64,000 bases of DNA from Cheiracanthium punctorium (GCA_038373885.1 JAWZYV010012385.1:600412-664411), one strand, 5' to 3'. Counted from the first letter of the stretch, positions 10,837 through 22,640 are shown. Notes: a model not told the origin generated them from the letters alone. Made by a program: numbers and translations.

Positions 10837-11965
10837 CTAGCTGAAGTACCCGTCCTTGACGGGTTAGTGAATGCAAATTTCCAAAATGCAAGAAATTTCG
10901 TCAGCATTATGGATGTAGTATGTTGCCAAAGTAAAGAAAGCGAAGTTATAATTTTTATGGATTGTTAAAATATTACAGGTTAGAGAGTAACTAAGTAATA
11001 TCATTTCATTCGCTTTAGTCGTAATTATGTGATGCGCGAATGAATATTTACGCATATTGAAATATTTTTCACAAAATCTCAAAATCTAATCAACACTTTT
11101 GAAAAATTGGAAGCCTAGAATTTAAGTTGAGTGACAACCTATCCTGTCACCCAATTTCGTTTCATTCCCTGCAGTCTTTATTTCGTGATGCTGGAACAAA
11201 ATTTCAGCATTTTAAAACGATTTTCGCAAAATCTCAAAATGTAATCAAAATATTTTAAAAATTCAACGCCTATAAATTAAGATTAGCAGCTACCTATCCT
11301 ATCACTAAATTTCGTATTAGTCGCTGATGTTTGAAGTGATGTTTGAAGAAATATAAACGTATTTTGAGAGAATTTTCACAAAATCTCAAAATCTAATAAA
11401 AATGTTTAAAAAATTGGACACCTATAGTTTATTTTGAGCAACCCTCTATCATGTGACCCAATTTCATATCATTCGCTTTAGTCGTTATTACGTAATGCGA
11501 GAACAAAGATTCACTCAGTTTTAAACGATTTTCACAAAATCTCGAAATCTGATCGATTCTTTTTTAATTAGATGCTTATAGTTTAAGGTGAGTGACCACC
11601 TATCATTTCACCAAATATCATTTTTTCAACTTTGCAGTTATTACGTGATGTGCGAACACAAATTTACGCAGTTTGAAAGGATTTTCGAAAAATCTCAAAA
11701 TCTAATCAAGATTTTTTTTTATAATTCGATGCCTATGTTTTAAGTTGAGTGAGCACCTATCATGACACCCAATTTCATATCAATTCGCTTCAGTCGTTTT
11801 TACGTGATGCTTGAACACAAATTTACGCAGTTTGAAAGGATTTTCGCAAAATCTCAAAATCCAATCAATATTTTTTAAAAATTTGACGCCTATATTTTAA
11901 GTTGAGTGACCACCTATCATGGCACTCAATTTTCATATCATTCGCTTCAGTCATTTTTCTGGTAA
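10837..11965 (-). mobile_element. Non-autonomous Helitron (minus strand)
   Basis: Read on the minus strand, the right-hand end shows the hallmarks of a Helitron 3' terminus: a short hairpin (CCCGTcaaggACGGG), a short spacer TACTTCAG, then CTAG followed by T. The same terminus, better preserved, occurs at 41944. Helitrons move by rolling-circle replication and leave no target duplication, which fits the flanks. The interior is a six-unit repeat array. The 5' end (expected TC) is not recognisable and the element is probably truncated near 11965. Confidence 0.6.
10998..11965. repeat. Six-unit ~155-bp tandem array inside Helitron
   Basis: The phrase 'caaaatctcaaaatctaat' recurs at about 11071, 11227, 11377, 11533, 11684 and 11844, giving units of 150-159 bp. 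Each unit also holds 'cattcgcttcagtcgtttttacgtgatg'-like and 'cctatcatgtcacccaatttc'-like segments. Units have diverged by substitution. Confidence 0.85.
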
Positions 11966-12984
11966 CTATACATAATCACATCATGTTTTGGGCTTTACAG
12001 ACTCTGAGCAAAACATATTTAGCAGCTTTTCAAAATTATGTTTGTAATTAAAGATCTGAAAAAATTCCTTCTACCACCACCCAATACAGAAATTAGAAAA
12101 TCAAGTCAAGTAGTGTCACCCAGTAGAAAAGTCTGCATTTCAGTAATATGATTAATTTCTTTTATTTAAAAAAGAAAAAGAACATCTTTTTAATATTGGT
12201 AATCGATTCGATTGTGAATTCATTGAGCTGACGTCACTATGCCTCTTAAGACAACTAAAAGTCGAGCTTATTCTAGCATTGGACCTTCCGTGTTATCAGA
12301 ATTATCGTCTGCAGGAGGCCTTGAGTTTAGAATTAATAGGTGGCATTTTAGTCCGTTGCTTAGGTTTATGAATTTAATTACTTTAACTCACTCAGCTGAA
12401 AATGTTCTTCATTTTGAATGTTGCAAAATCACTTTTGAAACGTGATGCATTAAAAATTTCCCATTTACTCATTTAATTTTGTATTTAACCATGCTACAAC
12501 CGTAACATTATGTAACATATGCATGCTGCAAAATAAAATTACTTTCCGATTGCATTTCGCTATTTTTGGTATATTTCTTTTTATTTATTAATTTTTTTTT
12601 AGATTTTAGAACAAAGTTTTAGATACCTAATACGAATGCAGTAAAATCTAAATCAATACGGTAAAATCTTCTTCCAGACGCAATCATACCTTAGTTAAGC
12701 ACTCCCAAGGGTAAAATAAATCATTTGAAATCTAAAATGTCTTTTTTTATTAACGAAAACGCTGGAATGTTCTTTCAGTGGCAAACAAATCTAGTTCAAT
12801 CATAGCACAAGGAATAAAATGGCGGCTTTCACAAGGGTTTCCATATATTCACAGTACGTTGCCAAGGATATGACTGGTTTAAAAAAAAAAAGCGTCATCT
12901 TTAATATTGAACTCCTGGTATCCAAAAGATCTTGCTATTTGAAAATAGTTAACTTTATGTTAACACACGTATTTATTTCTCGTG
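11966..12984. other. No gene; one TGACGTCA site at 12229
   Basis: A 68-codon plus frame starts at 12239 just after a perfect cAMP-response-type octamer TGACGTCA (12229-12236), but the frame has no recognisable motif. Otherwise nothing is seen. Confidence 0.4.
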
Positions 12985-13306
12985 AATCTTAACTTGGCGT
13001 AATTCCAACTTCATGTTTTTTCGAATCCAACATACTTTTAAGAGCTTTTCTGCTTTGTTGCGAAAGCATAAATCGTTTTTTGCTGGAGCAAAGTCGCCAA
13101 ATATGGTAACCTAGATGCTCATTTCTTCTGTTTTTAATTAATATCTTCTAAATAATTCGAATTTCAATTTTTTTTTTACGCACTGGCTTTTTTTTTACCT
13201 ATTTAGCCTCTGTGCCAAATTTGACCCGGATCCGACAAGCTCTCTGGCTACCTATAGCGAACACACACACATACATCTCATTAGCATACTACGCTATTAT
13301 TAAAGA
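12985..13306 (-). repeat. Helitron-related repeat fragment
   Basis: The segment 13010-13160 resembles 59220-59370 (shared pieces: 'cttcatgtt', 'gcaaa', 'gctggagcaaagtcgccaaa' against 'gctggcgaaatttaccaaa', and 'tttttattaatatcctctaaa'). The right part holds a CA-rich stretch and 'ctattattaaaga', which on the minus strand resembles a Helitron 5' end (TCTTTAATAATAG). The assignment rests on weak resemblance. Confidence 0.35.
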
Positions 13307-13476
13307 GGATGTTGATCATTCAAAAGCATAAACGTGAATGCAAAAACAGCTAGTCACTGAAAGTCCGTACTCTATTCAAAAGACTAATTTTTAGCTTTTT
13401 CTACTGGTGTGCTATGATGCCACTGGATTATTCCAACTAAATTGTTACCATTTTGAGCTAAAACAGAGGCCTAAAG

Positions 13477-13782
13477 ATGTATGCCGAATCATCCGATAAA
13501 CCGACAAAAGAATTTCGTAAATTCGTAAAAGAAAAATTGCTCATGGCAAACAAAACTTTTCCACTAAACACCACGTCTTGCGAAGTGATGCAGTTTTGCT
13601 TCTCTAGTGGTAAACAGTATGGACGTTATTTTCAATTTGTGTTGAAAATCCTAAGATGTTGGGTAACTCAAGACAAAAATATAATTAACTCGGGATTACT
13701 CGCGCGACAGCTACGAACGGAATTACTCTCGCAGGGTATCTCATATCCAAGATTTAAAAAAAAAAAATGTTTATTAACGTAA
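13477..13782 (+). CDS. Unrecognised open frame, 101 codons, doubtful
   Basis: The frame runs from ATG 13477 to a stop at 13782. The product is basic and low in glycine, with no signal peptide, membrane segment or motif that I know. Its end overlaps an A-run and the start of the direct-repeat region that follows. Its length is within chance expectation for this base composition. Confidence 0.12.
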   Translation: MYAESSDKPTKEFRKFVKEKLLMANKTFPLNTTSCEVMQFCFSSGKQYGRYFQFVLKILRCWVTQDKNIINSGLLARQLRTELLSQGISYPRFKKKKCLLT

Positions 13783-13886
13783 AATCTATACACGAGTAGT
13801 GAAAATGAAAAAAATAATTACAATTGTAATGATAAATTCATAAATATTATTCAAAGAACAATATAAAAAACATGTATATGTGCTCA

Positions 13887-14333
13887 GAACTAGAGCCTCT
13901 CTCAGAATAATAGCACATATACTCGCGCGGGGTATGACAAAGTTGGTTTGGCAATAATCGAAAACCCATTTGAAGACTTCGACCACAAGTTTTTTTTCCT
14001 CTTCAAGGTTATGGCTTTAAAGGCATTTACTCCAGGCCTCATTCAATTGCAAAAACAAGAATAGGAAGGTACATGAAAACCGAAAGATAGCTCAGAAATA
14101 TAGCACAAGCACTCGCGCACGGTATGACACACCCGACTTGGCAATATCCGCGAAAACCTATATGAAGAATTTCAAAAAAAATGTTATATTCCCTTCCCCT
14201 TCTAGAATGATCTTAGAAACAGCTATACCAGGTCTCATTCTTTTCAAGAGAAAAGTTAGAAAGGAACATCGAAAAGAAAAGGGGTGTATCGGGTATATTA
14301 TACCTTGCGCGAGTACTGCTTGATTAATTTAAA
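13887..14333. repeat. Two-unit ~195-240-bp direct repeat
   Basis: Unit 1 (from 13887) and unit 2 (from about 14086) share 'atagcacat/aagcactcgcgc', 'ggtatgacaaa/caca', 'ttggcaata' and 'ccaggcctcatt/ccaggtctcatt'. A partial extra piece with 'tactcgcgcgacagctacg' lies just upstream at 13697. The repeat has no recognised transposon ends. Confidence 0.65.
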
Positions 14334-14449
14334 GCTATTATGAACTTATAATCTTGTTTTGTGAGAAGTTTTAATTTGCAAATTATAGTACATAACAAAT
14401 ATGTAAATAAATGTGTATCCTCTCCGTGAAAAAAGTACTTGATATATCT

Positions 14450-14927
14450 CAGGGGTTCCCAAACTTTTTCCCCCGTGGCACCCTTGTCAGGCTAAAAACA
14501 TTTCGGGGCACCCTTCTCAGGCTGAAAACGTTTCGGGGCAGGTTACATTTAAAGCAATATGAACATGAAGGTTAGAATGAAGAAGTATGGATACAAGTTT
14601 CATTGTTTCTTTCATGTTTATTGAGCTTATTATTACACTATCTTGGAAAAGGGATATAGAATTTTGCCCCACCCCTCCCCATATTTCAGGGAGTTCCTGT
14701 AAAATAGAGGCGACTGGACACCGAACTCTCTCGAACTTGACAAAAATATTTTTGTTTCGCCTACTTGATCATCGGATTGGCAAACTTTTTTGTGAAATAT
14801 CGGTTCAAAGGAATTTTTTTGATTATGCTCCCCCGAAGCTTAGACTTTTCTTGATTATCTCCACGGCACCCCAGGTAAACGCTCGCGGCACCCCAGGGTG
14901 CCGCGGCACACAGTTTGGGAACCTCTG
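14450..14927. mobile_element. hAT MITE with exact 8-bp target duplication
   Basis: The 478-bp element starts CAGGGGTTCCCAAACTTTTT and ends GTTTGGGAACCTCTG, a terminal inverted repeat of about 15 bp. ATATATCT flanks it exactly on both sides (14442-14449 and 14928-14935). Inside, GGCACCC/GTGGCAC motifs cluster near both ends. An 8-bp duplication and CAGGG-type ends are hAT hallmarks. No transposase; moved in trans. Confidence 0.92.
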
Positions 14928-14935
14928 ATATATCT

Positions 14936-17243
14936 GTTGAAACAATATTCAGTTTAAATTTAATTTCAATAATTTTATACAATACAACGAATTTCCCTAA
15001 ATATGCAGTAGGCATTTCGCTGATATTTTCGTACATTAGCAAGATGGCATATGCTATATCATTCAAAAGGTAAAAATTATTTTTCGAAATTTATGTATAA
15101 AAATATTAGCTTAAAGGATGGATTTTCATTTCGTCTGTTCAAACATTTAGGTATTGGATTGCAAACACTGTAGTTTAGTTAAATTTCTAATATAATATTT
15201 GTAAGACTTCCAAATGAATTTTCAATGCAAATATTAAAATCAGGTATCTTAAGCAAATCATGCAGTTCTCCGTATTTACTTTATCAGTACATACATTTAA
15301 AAATTTGAGACAGCCACGATAACTTTATATATTTGACACGCATGTGTATCATGGAGAAAATCAGGCGTTAATTCACGTTGGTATATTCAAAAGCGAGCAA
15401 GCATTATAAAAATGCATTAATTTTACTTAAAATTTTAGATATGTTTAAAAAAGTCTAAATAAACTTCATATAAAGTTTTACACCATATTATAACTAAGTA
15501 ATGATTATGTATTGACAGTGGAAATTTAAGTTAAACTATTTTTTTAAGTTTTATTATTGTTGCTAAACGTTATAAAGAATATTTACAATTTTAATACTTT
15601 CCATTAAAGTTAGAAAATGTTTATGTTTTCAGTTTTTCTGTATCCGTCAGTTGTTTAACTGCAATAAATATGTATTGATTACTACAGAATTCGTACATGC
15701 TATTTCGATATTTCGATGTACTGTACCATGTACCCTATCAAAAATCCCATATGCGTATGCAGATCTCTTACACAACCAACCAACATAATTCTAATATATT
15801 ACGCTCTAAGGTAATATATTTCAGAGACATTCAATCTACCTACGTAATCGACTTACATAAAACAAGATACAAAATTTGGATATTTCCCACACTATTCATT
15901 TTAGAATAAATTAAATCTTAGAGTAACATATCAATCGGCTAATCTTTACCATCATAATATGCTGTGCTTTAGTCAGACGGTCTTTCAATTTTTAATTCAA
16001 TTATTTGTGCTTAAGAAATATTTGTTATTTTCCAAAATGTTTTATAATCTACAAATTATTTATCTTTTTTATGTGCATTAGAAATCTATTGGTTTAACAT
16101 TGAAAACTTCAGAATTTCTGATAACTTTAGTAATTTAAAATTTTCGATTGTCTGAAAACTTTATATTTTTAAGAAAACAGATAGGGGCACTACAGTCTTA
16201 AAAGTGAGGCATCTTAGAGGGGAAATTTCATTAACATTTAAAAAGAAATTGGCTAATTAGTATGTGACTCTCCTACATAAAGAACTTTTAAATGCCGTCG
16301 GCAAAATACATTCGAAGCAACATGTGTCGTACAACGGAAGAGAATATCTAATATTTTAGCGCACAGATTTTTCCTGTTAAGTAAGTATGCAAAACAGTTA
16401 ATTTGGCGACTACTCGTGCAATATGTCAGCGAAGACAATATAATAACGTTCAAATGAGTCTTCAGTATAGTACAGGAAGCGAAATAAATATAATACTTTG
16501 TTTAAAATATAGGGTTATTAGTAATTCGACATAGTCCGGGTAGTACGAGATAGGGAAGCAAAAATGCTTTAAATTTAATCCCCTAATATGCGTGTTCAAA
16601 ACCCGATACTTTATGTGAAAGTAGAAGTTTAAACTTTTTTTTTCTTGAATAACGTAAAATTTGACATTCAAGTGAAAAAAATAATTACTAATTCAATGGG
16701 TTTCATTTTAATTTATTGCAAAGCTGAAACTCTAAGCTGCCGTAATCATAAAATGTGCAAAACTACTTTAATATTTAAATTAATGAGCTATCACATGTAC
16801 TTTTTAAATTTATTATTCATTTTAATATTCTCATTTTAATATTTCATTATAATAATTTATTATTCATCCATCTTAAGAGATGTAATTTATAAAGAATGAT
16901 GAGTTTTACTTAGCATAAATAAAAACTCCGAAGGAAGCAGCCCGTTCTATCTTCATGATTATTCGTCGACCAATCCAGTTATCACCGTTTTTTCTTCGGT
17001 TTATTTTCATAGCTGACACTCGAACTAAGCTAATCATGAAAAAAGCACAAAAATATTTCAAAATTTTAATTCGCGTGCTTTGCATGCATTATTTTTTTCT
17101 ATTTATTTCCATTTTCATTTAAAAAAATTATATCTCAAAAAATATTATTGCAGTAAGCGTCTACAAAATTTGAAGACATAATTTGATTTGTCTGCTGTTG
17201 TACAGTCAAGGTAAGCCCTCAGAGAAAAGCTGAAGCATTGAAT
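14936..17243. other. No proven gene; one protein-like minus frame near 16.9-17.0 kb
   Basis: AT-rich DNA. On the minus strand a short frame within 16915-17035 reads AMKINRRKNGDNWIGRRI in the middle, preceded by a possible acceptor TGTCAG. It lies close to the better candidate at 17244-17411, but I cannot link the two. Confidence 0.3.
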
Positions 17244-17411
17244 CTAAATTTCTACTCGTTGAACTTCAGGGAATTTTCCATTGCAGAAGATGAATTCAGC
17301 GTCTGTACTTTCCGGTTCTTTAGTTGATGTCATGAAATCCATTACAATGTTACCCAGTATTCCATAATACCCGACAGCCATCCAGGAAAACGAACCGTTA
17401 AACTGATGGAC
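17244..17411 (-). CDS. Exon-like coding fragment, function unknown
   Basis: A 55-codon minus-strand frame ends in TAG at 17244. Its composition is unlike the surrounding random frames: richer in Gly, Asp, Glu, Trp and Pro, with pieces such as FSWMAVGYYGILGNIVMDF and EPESTDAEFIFCNGKFPEV, and G+C near 43% against about a third locally. A possible acceptor is CATCAG at 17403-17408, which would start the exon in frame at TTT. The first part is hydrophobic enough for a membrane or signal-anchor segment, the second is acidic and polar. It could be a terminal exon or a fragment of a broken gene. A transposon lies immediately upstream (17518-19069). I do not recognise the family. Confidence 0.33.
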   Translation of the reverse strand, partial: VHQFNGSFSWMAVGYYGILGNIVMDFMTSTKEPESTDAEFIFCNGKFPEVQRVEI

Positions 17412-17517
17412 ACAATGCTTTCATCTAAAAAACAACCACAGTACAAACACCTACAATTCTTTGAGTCTATATTATGTGTAATACCAATGTTCAAAACACG
17501 CGTATATTGTTCGGTGC

Positions 17518-19069
17518 AAATCTGCGTAAAAAATGTAGAAGGACATTTTCATTTTTTTAGAAAAATAAGGAACCTTTTATTTTTACTGAATTTTTTTTTT
17601 GTAAGCAACATTTTACTGATCATTTAATAAGTAAATATCAATATCATAACCATGATATTCAAAAACAAAACATTAATGACAACAGAAATAATTTCTACCA
17701 TTTGAAACTCTGTAAAAAAAGTAGAAGCACAGTAACTCAATGAATAAAATACAAGCGATGTTAGTAAGGAATACTCTTCCCATTAGATTTTATAATTTCG
17801 AATATTCTATTTATCAGTGAATCATACAAAGATTGGATGTCTGTTTGGCAAAAATGATCTATTTCGGGCGTACCTCGGACTGGTACAAGGTACACTACCA
17901 TTGAAGATAATATATATATATATCAAAATGATGGTAAAGGTGCTAGAGAGATTGCTCGTATACTACACGTCAGCCCCAATACAGTTTCTAACTTTATCAG
18001 AAATCCAGACAGAAATGGAAAGACAAAGAAGACTGGCAGACCTTAAAAGTTAACGCCTCGCATTGAAAGAAAAGTTGCTCACGAGCTTAAAAAGTGCAAT
18101 GCAAGTATTGCAAAGGCTCGAATTCAAGCAGGACTTACTTATGCGTCAAGGCAAACAGTTTACAATTACATTTAAAGATCCAAAATTTCATTTTCAAAAA
18201 GCGGAAGCATCATCCAAAGTGGAAACAAACACATATTGATAACCGTTTATCTTGGGCTAAGAAACACATGTTATGGACACAGAATGGTCTTCTGTGATAT
18301 TTTCAGATGAGAAGAAATTCAATTTAGACGCTCCAGATGGTTACCAGTACTACTGGCATTGTCTGTGAAGGACGAAGAACAATTTTATTCAACTCGACAA
18401 ATGGGGGGGAGGAAGTTTGATGGTCTGGTTAGCAGTTGGATATGGATGAAGAACAAGTTTGGTCTTTCAGCTGCTTAATTCTGAGCTTATTCCTTATAGC
18501 TCCGAATTAGGTTTAGAAGAGTGGATCTTTCAACAAGACGGACCTCCATTAACATCGACAATCGAGTTAAAAACTGGTTCGTTTCAAATAATGTGCAGGT
18601 TCTATCCTGGCCAGCTAAAAGGCCTGATCTTAACATAGTAGAAAACATCTGAGCAATGCTTGTTCGTCGTGCATATGCTGGTGGAAAACAGTTTGAATAC
18701 ATCACGGAGCTTTGAGAAGCATTGAATAGCTCATGGGATCATTTTTGCCAAACAGACATATAATCTTTGTATGATTCACTGCCAAATAGAATATTCGAAA
18801 TTATAAAATCTAATTGGAAGAGTATTCCTTACTAACATCAATTGTATTTTATTCATTGGGTTACTGTCCTACATTTTTTACAGAGTTTCAAATGGTAGAA
18901 ATTATTTCTGTTGTCATTAATGTTTTATTTTTGAATATCATGGTTATGATATTGATATTTTCTTATTAAATGATCTGTAAAATAGTGCTTACAAAAAAAA
19001 AAATCACTAAAAATAAAAGGTTCCTTATTTTTCTAAAAAAATCCAAATGTCCTACTTTTTTATGCAGTG
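17518..19069 (+). mobile_element. Tc3-like transposon with ~340-bp inverted repeats
   Basis: The left arm (17518-17859) and right arm (18737-19069) are inverted copies over about 335-340 bp, with matching landmarks such as 'aaaaataaggaacctttta', 'aatatcataaccatgatatt' and 'gaatcatacaaagattgga'. The right end reads, outside-in, CACTGCATAAAAAAGTAGG next to TA, the TA-flanked CACTG start of Tc1-class ends. A broken transposase lies between the arms. The right arm contains the transposase C-terminal codons and the left arm is an inverted copy of them, so the left end has apparently been replaced by the right end. Confidence 0.85.
17927..18835 (+). pseudogene. Tc3-like transposase, decayed
   Basis: Pieces in several frames form a Tc1/mariner DDE transposase. 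A helix-turn-helix segment reads NDGKGAREIARILHVSPNTV (from 17927) and is followed by a KKTGRP linker. [10 protein letters not shown] contains the first catalytic Asp, WIFQQDGPP the second, and RPDLNIVENI the final Glu. The C-terminus SLPNRIFEIIK ends at TAA 18833-18835. There are several frameshifts and internal stops, including one right after VENI. The first ~20 residues expected before the helix-turn-helix are missing, replaced by unrelated DNA and a short TA run at 17910-17922. About 303 codons remain of a usual ~340. It cannot make an active enzyme. Confidence 0.88.
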
Positions 19070-19352
19070 TATCTGCAAAAACTCTTGAAAACAACAAAAC
19101 GCAGTTTGTTCTGTAGCAAATGGTACGACAGCAATAAGCGGTCAATTTTCATTGCATTGTAGCACTGAAACCATTCTTGAGTATTTCATAGTATTCCCGC
19201 GTGACAACAACACCTAACAGAGCTGAAAACTTCCATATTTTTTGACTATTCCATAACCACGTAACACTAGTTCAAAACACGCTTTTTGACGTTCAAAGAA
19301 GTGTTTTGAACGTTTTTTGAACTAAGTGTACTACTAGGGTAATACCCTTCCT

Positions 19353-19771
19353 CTCGGGTGGTCCTAAACTATGTGTCAAAAAAGTAAAAGCAGGTAGATG
19401 AAACCAAGAGAGTTCAGAATTATATAGCAATGTGGGGTCGAAAATCAAAATAATAATCACGTTGAAATAAATGTTGGTCTAAATTCTTTATCAAGTTTCA
19501 TAAACTATGAGCTTTTATACGAGACTTTCATCAATGAAACGAAATGGAATTTGTAAACTATCAGTTTTAGTCAGGTGCTTTCTGTAAAACGTGCATTCTT
19601 TTTTGACAATCGATATGATTGGAACACAGTTACTTCAAAGCTCTTCCTGAGTGATTATTAACTAGTACATAAAGACGTCGTTTTCGACCCCACATTTCTA
19701 TGTAATTCTGAACCTTCTTGATCTCCTCAACTACCCTTTACATTTTTAGCAGATAGTTTAGGAACAGCCTG
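19353..19771. mobile_element. MITE with ~95-bp inverted repeats
   Basis: The left arm (GGTCCTAAACTATGTG... to 'gttcagaattatatagcaat', 'gtggggtcgaaaat') matches the reverse complement of the right arm (GTTCCTAAACTATCTG..., 'gttcagaattacatagaaat', 'gtggggtcgaaaac'). The right end is followed by TA. No coding capacity. Class uncertain, perhaps Tc1/mariner. Confidence 0.7.
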
Positions 19772-20148
19772 TATAATTTAAATTGCTTTTTAAGATTCAG
19801 AAAAAAATGCAATAATTAGAATATGCATCTGAAGATTATATGAATTTATTCGTTCAAAGGGATTACAATAACAGCACAACAAAGTAATATAATATGCAAT
19901 ACTGTTACGTTCGTTATTTCTATCATTATGTATGCGAAATGTGCTGTAACAATGCGAAATGTGCATTGCTTGCCTAATTAAAGCCTAAATTTGTCTAAAA
20001 AACTCGATTGCAAGTATTTTAACTTTTACTCAGTATATTCATTGATTTATTATTTTTGAAATACATCATTTTAATTATTCTCTCTTTAAATATATTAATA
20101 CATCATTTTAAATAAATTTATCTGAATTTCACACTAGTTCAGTAAATT

Positions 20149-20720
20149 ATGCGCTACAAACTATACCTCCATCATTCTTTATCATTACACATGGAGAATA
20201 ATTTGTGCTATGTAACATATTCCAACATTTTACTTTCCTCTATGGAAAAGTGCATTCCCCAAGCCTTCAAAAGTTCTCTAAATACCTTCGTAGTAAATGG
20301 CAATTTAATATCCCCCTTCTCTGAAAAGGATCGTAATTTTAAATTCTTTCGGCCAGTGTTTTGATGAAAACGCTCGGTGTAAGAGCGTTTAATAACGCCG
20401 AAATACAAACAAATAGTTCTGAAGTTTATATTAGGAAAAAGAGTTGGAATTGAAAATTTTCCAATCCCTTATGCTAAGGATTAATCCTGATTCACCATAC
20501 CATTAAATTCCAATTTAATATATTTTTCCAAGTTGTTTTCTTCGTTTCAAAACACCGGCTTTACACCAGAGTATCAGGAATTACATTTTAATTTCGATAA
20601 ATAGGATATTTGGGTTTGTCACCGGGAAAGGTAAATAGTGAACTCGTAATGTCAGAAGCTTTTCTAAAAGGCTTTAAATGCGTTTATGTAATAATTCACT
20701 ATTAAACCTGTTTTTATAAT
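20149..20720. repeat. Dispersed long repeat A, first half, copy 1
   Basis: This segment aligns with 27820-28390 in the same orientation. Shared phrases include 'cttcaaaagttctctaaa', 'aaatggcaatttaatatc', 'gttttgatgaaaac', 'cggtgtaagagc' against 'tggtgtaagagc', and 'tttaataacgccga'. Divergence is substantial with indels, and open frames are not conserved between copies, so it is not a gene. Confidence 0.7.
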
Positions 20721-20889
20721 GTACACTAATTGAAGATATGCTTCGTTAAAAAAGAACAAAAAATAATTTTTATTAATAATATTGAATGCATTTTAACAAA
20801 TATGGAAATGATAATTCATTTAAAATAAATAGAAACTTTGTAAAATAAAACACATAAAAGATTTCATCTAGTCTCATCTGGCTTAATTC

Positions 20890-21720
20890 TTATAAAATAT
20901 AAACGTTTAACATTATGAATTTTAAAATAGGAAGATTCCCGTTAAATTTGATGATACGGAGAACTTAATTAAAAAAATAGTGAATTATGAAAATAAGGAA
21001 AAATCGTTGTAGTTACATTTTAACGACCATGCATTAATTCTTTGTCACATCTGTCTTATTTATCTCGTGTAAAATGTATGACGAAAACTTTTGACTAACT
21101 TTTGACGTTTTCTAAAATGCATTTCTTCATGACGTAGCATTAAGATATACCTCCAAACGATTTCAGCATAATTAAGCTGCTAATATCCGTTAACGTGAGA
21201 AAGTGAGCTATTTTTAAAAACATAAATTTCTAAGCATCAGAAAAGAATTTTTCTTGATGAACAAGTGTTTTCACTTTTGCTTTTATGTATGTCATGTTTT
21301 AATTTATAAACTAGGTAATAAGCTTATCTAAAAGTTTTTTTTAATTAATTTTTCTTTCTAAGGAGATTTAATTGCATTCTTAAACTTCAGACTAATAATT
21401 TTAGTAGACTTTTGCATTACTTCTTAGATTAACAATATGCCCTCACATTTAAAATGCGAGTTTAAACATAATTATGAATACTTTAACAGAATGTTTAACA
21501 GAAACAGTTGAGTGTTTTAAATTGATTAATAGGCTTGTTATTGTCAGATCTCAGTGAATTTTTACACTTTGGAAATTGTGGTAAAGCATGGCATTTTATA
21601 GATTTTATCATTAGACTCCGTTAAAAGATAACTCTGTTAAAAGATATAAAATAGGAAATTTAAATCAGTTTAATATTTGCCATAGTCATTCGTTTTCATA
21701 TTAATTACTTAAATCTCAAT
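20890..21720. repeat. Dispersed long repeat A, second half, copy 1
   Basis: Collinear with 32720-33560: 'ctgtctta/tttatctc', 'ctaatatccgttaac', 'cgagaaagtg', 'tttttatgtatgt', 'tagcattcttaaa', 'taacatttaaaat'. Together with the first half it suggests one ~1.6-kb ancestral unit whose second copy was split by about 4.3 kb of inserted DNA. Noncoding. Confidence 0.65.
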
Positions 21721-21734
21721 TATTATTTTTTTTT

Positions 21735-22640
21735 TACTTTCGTGTAAGAAGTAAAAGGAAGTTTAGTGATCCCGAAAAATTTCATATTTAGATTCTGACC
21801 ACCTATAAATTTACTCTGATAAGTTTTTGCATGAGTCTATAGATACATGATAAATGTATGCATGTATGCATGCACCATTTTTTTGGACAACCTTGAATCC
21901 ATTTTTATCCCCCATACAAAAACCATTAACGGAATTAAAGTTTGTGACGCAGCATTTTACTTTATAGCTATTTTAAATATGGGTCTTAAAAATAATATTA
22001 AATTTTGAATGACGCCCTGATGTGACTTTATAAGATTCGTTTTTAAATTCCATTACAATTACTTTTATTTTATTTCCTAAAAAAGATTTACATATTCAAA
22101 CAATGCTTTTAATTATCAACTACCTTGTCAAATATATCACATTTTCACTGAGCCTATTTTATGTATTCAAATGAATTTATTTCAATAATTTATCTTTTGA
22201 GTCACGTCATCCAAAATGTCAAATAAAATTTACGTAACTGTTCACTTTGTGTCATAGTATCTAAACTAAGTGAAATGTATTCAAATATAAAGAGCGTTAC
22301 ATGATTAGTTTTTCATGAGTCTGTATGCACGTGCGAATGCATGTAATTCGCATAACTCAAAGACTTTGAAATATTACATTTTTTGTGTTATCTAGTTGTA
22401 CACACATCCCTTTTGGATTGCTATCTACATCGTTTACAGCGTCACCGAGAAGTATTTTTTGTACATTAAAGTCTATGAGTGTCTTCAACACATTACGGTC
22501 ACACAAGTCAGTAGGCAGTCATTATTTTGGCTCTGCCCAAAACAGCAAGAACCGCCGTGCCGCAAAATTTGGGCTTCAAAATAAGTTAAAGCTTGGTGAA
22601 AGTTATATCTTCCGAGAAAACTCCAACTTTTTTTACTATT
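21735..22640. repeat. Dispersed repeat B, copy 1
   Basis: Starts with a 'gtgatcccgaaaaatttcat' phrase and contains 'gtaattcgcataactcaaag'. Both recur at 29220-29830 ('gtgatcccgaaaaatttta', 'gtaactcgcatacctcaaaa'). A looser match to 'aagtattgtaatcatgaaa' in the long-inverted-repeat element at 51.3 kb suggests a common superfamily. About 300 bp of unrelated sequence may interrupt it near 22.0-22.3 kb. Confidence 0.5.

Noticed and set aside
10998..11965. CRISPR array or centromeric satellite
   Set aside because: Units of ~155 bp lack spacer structure, there are only six, and they sit inside a Helitron in a eukaryotic genome.
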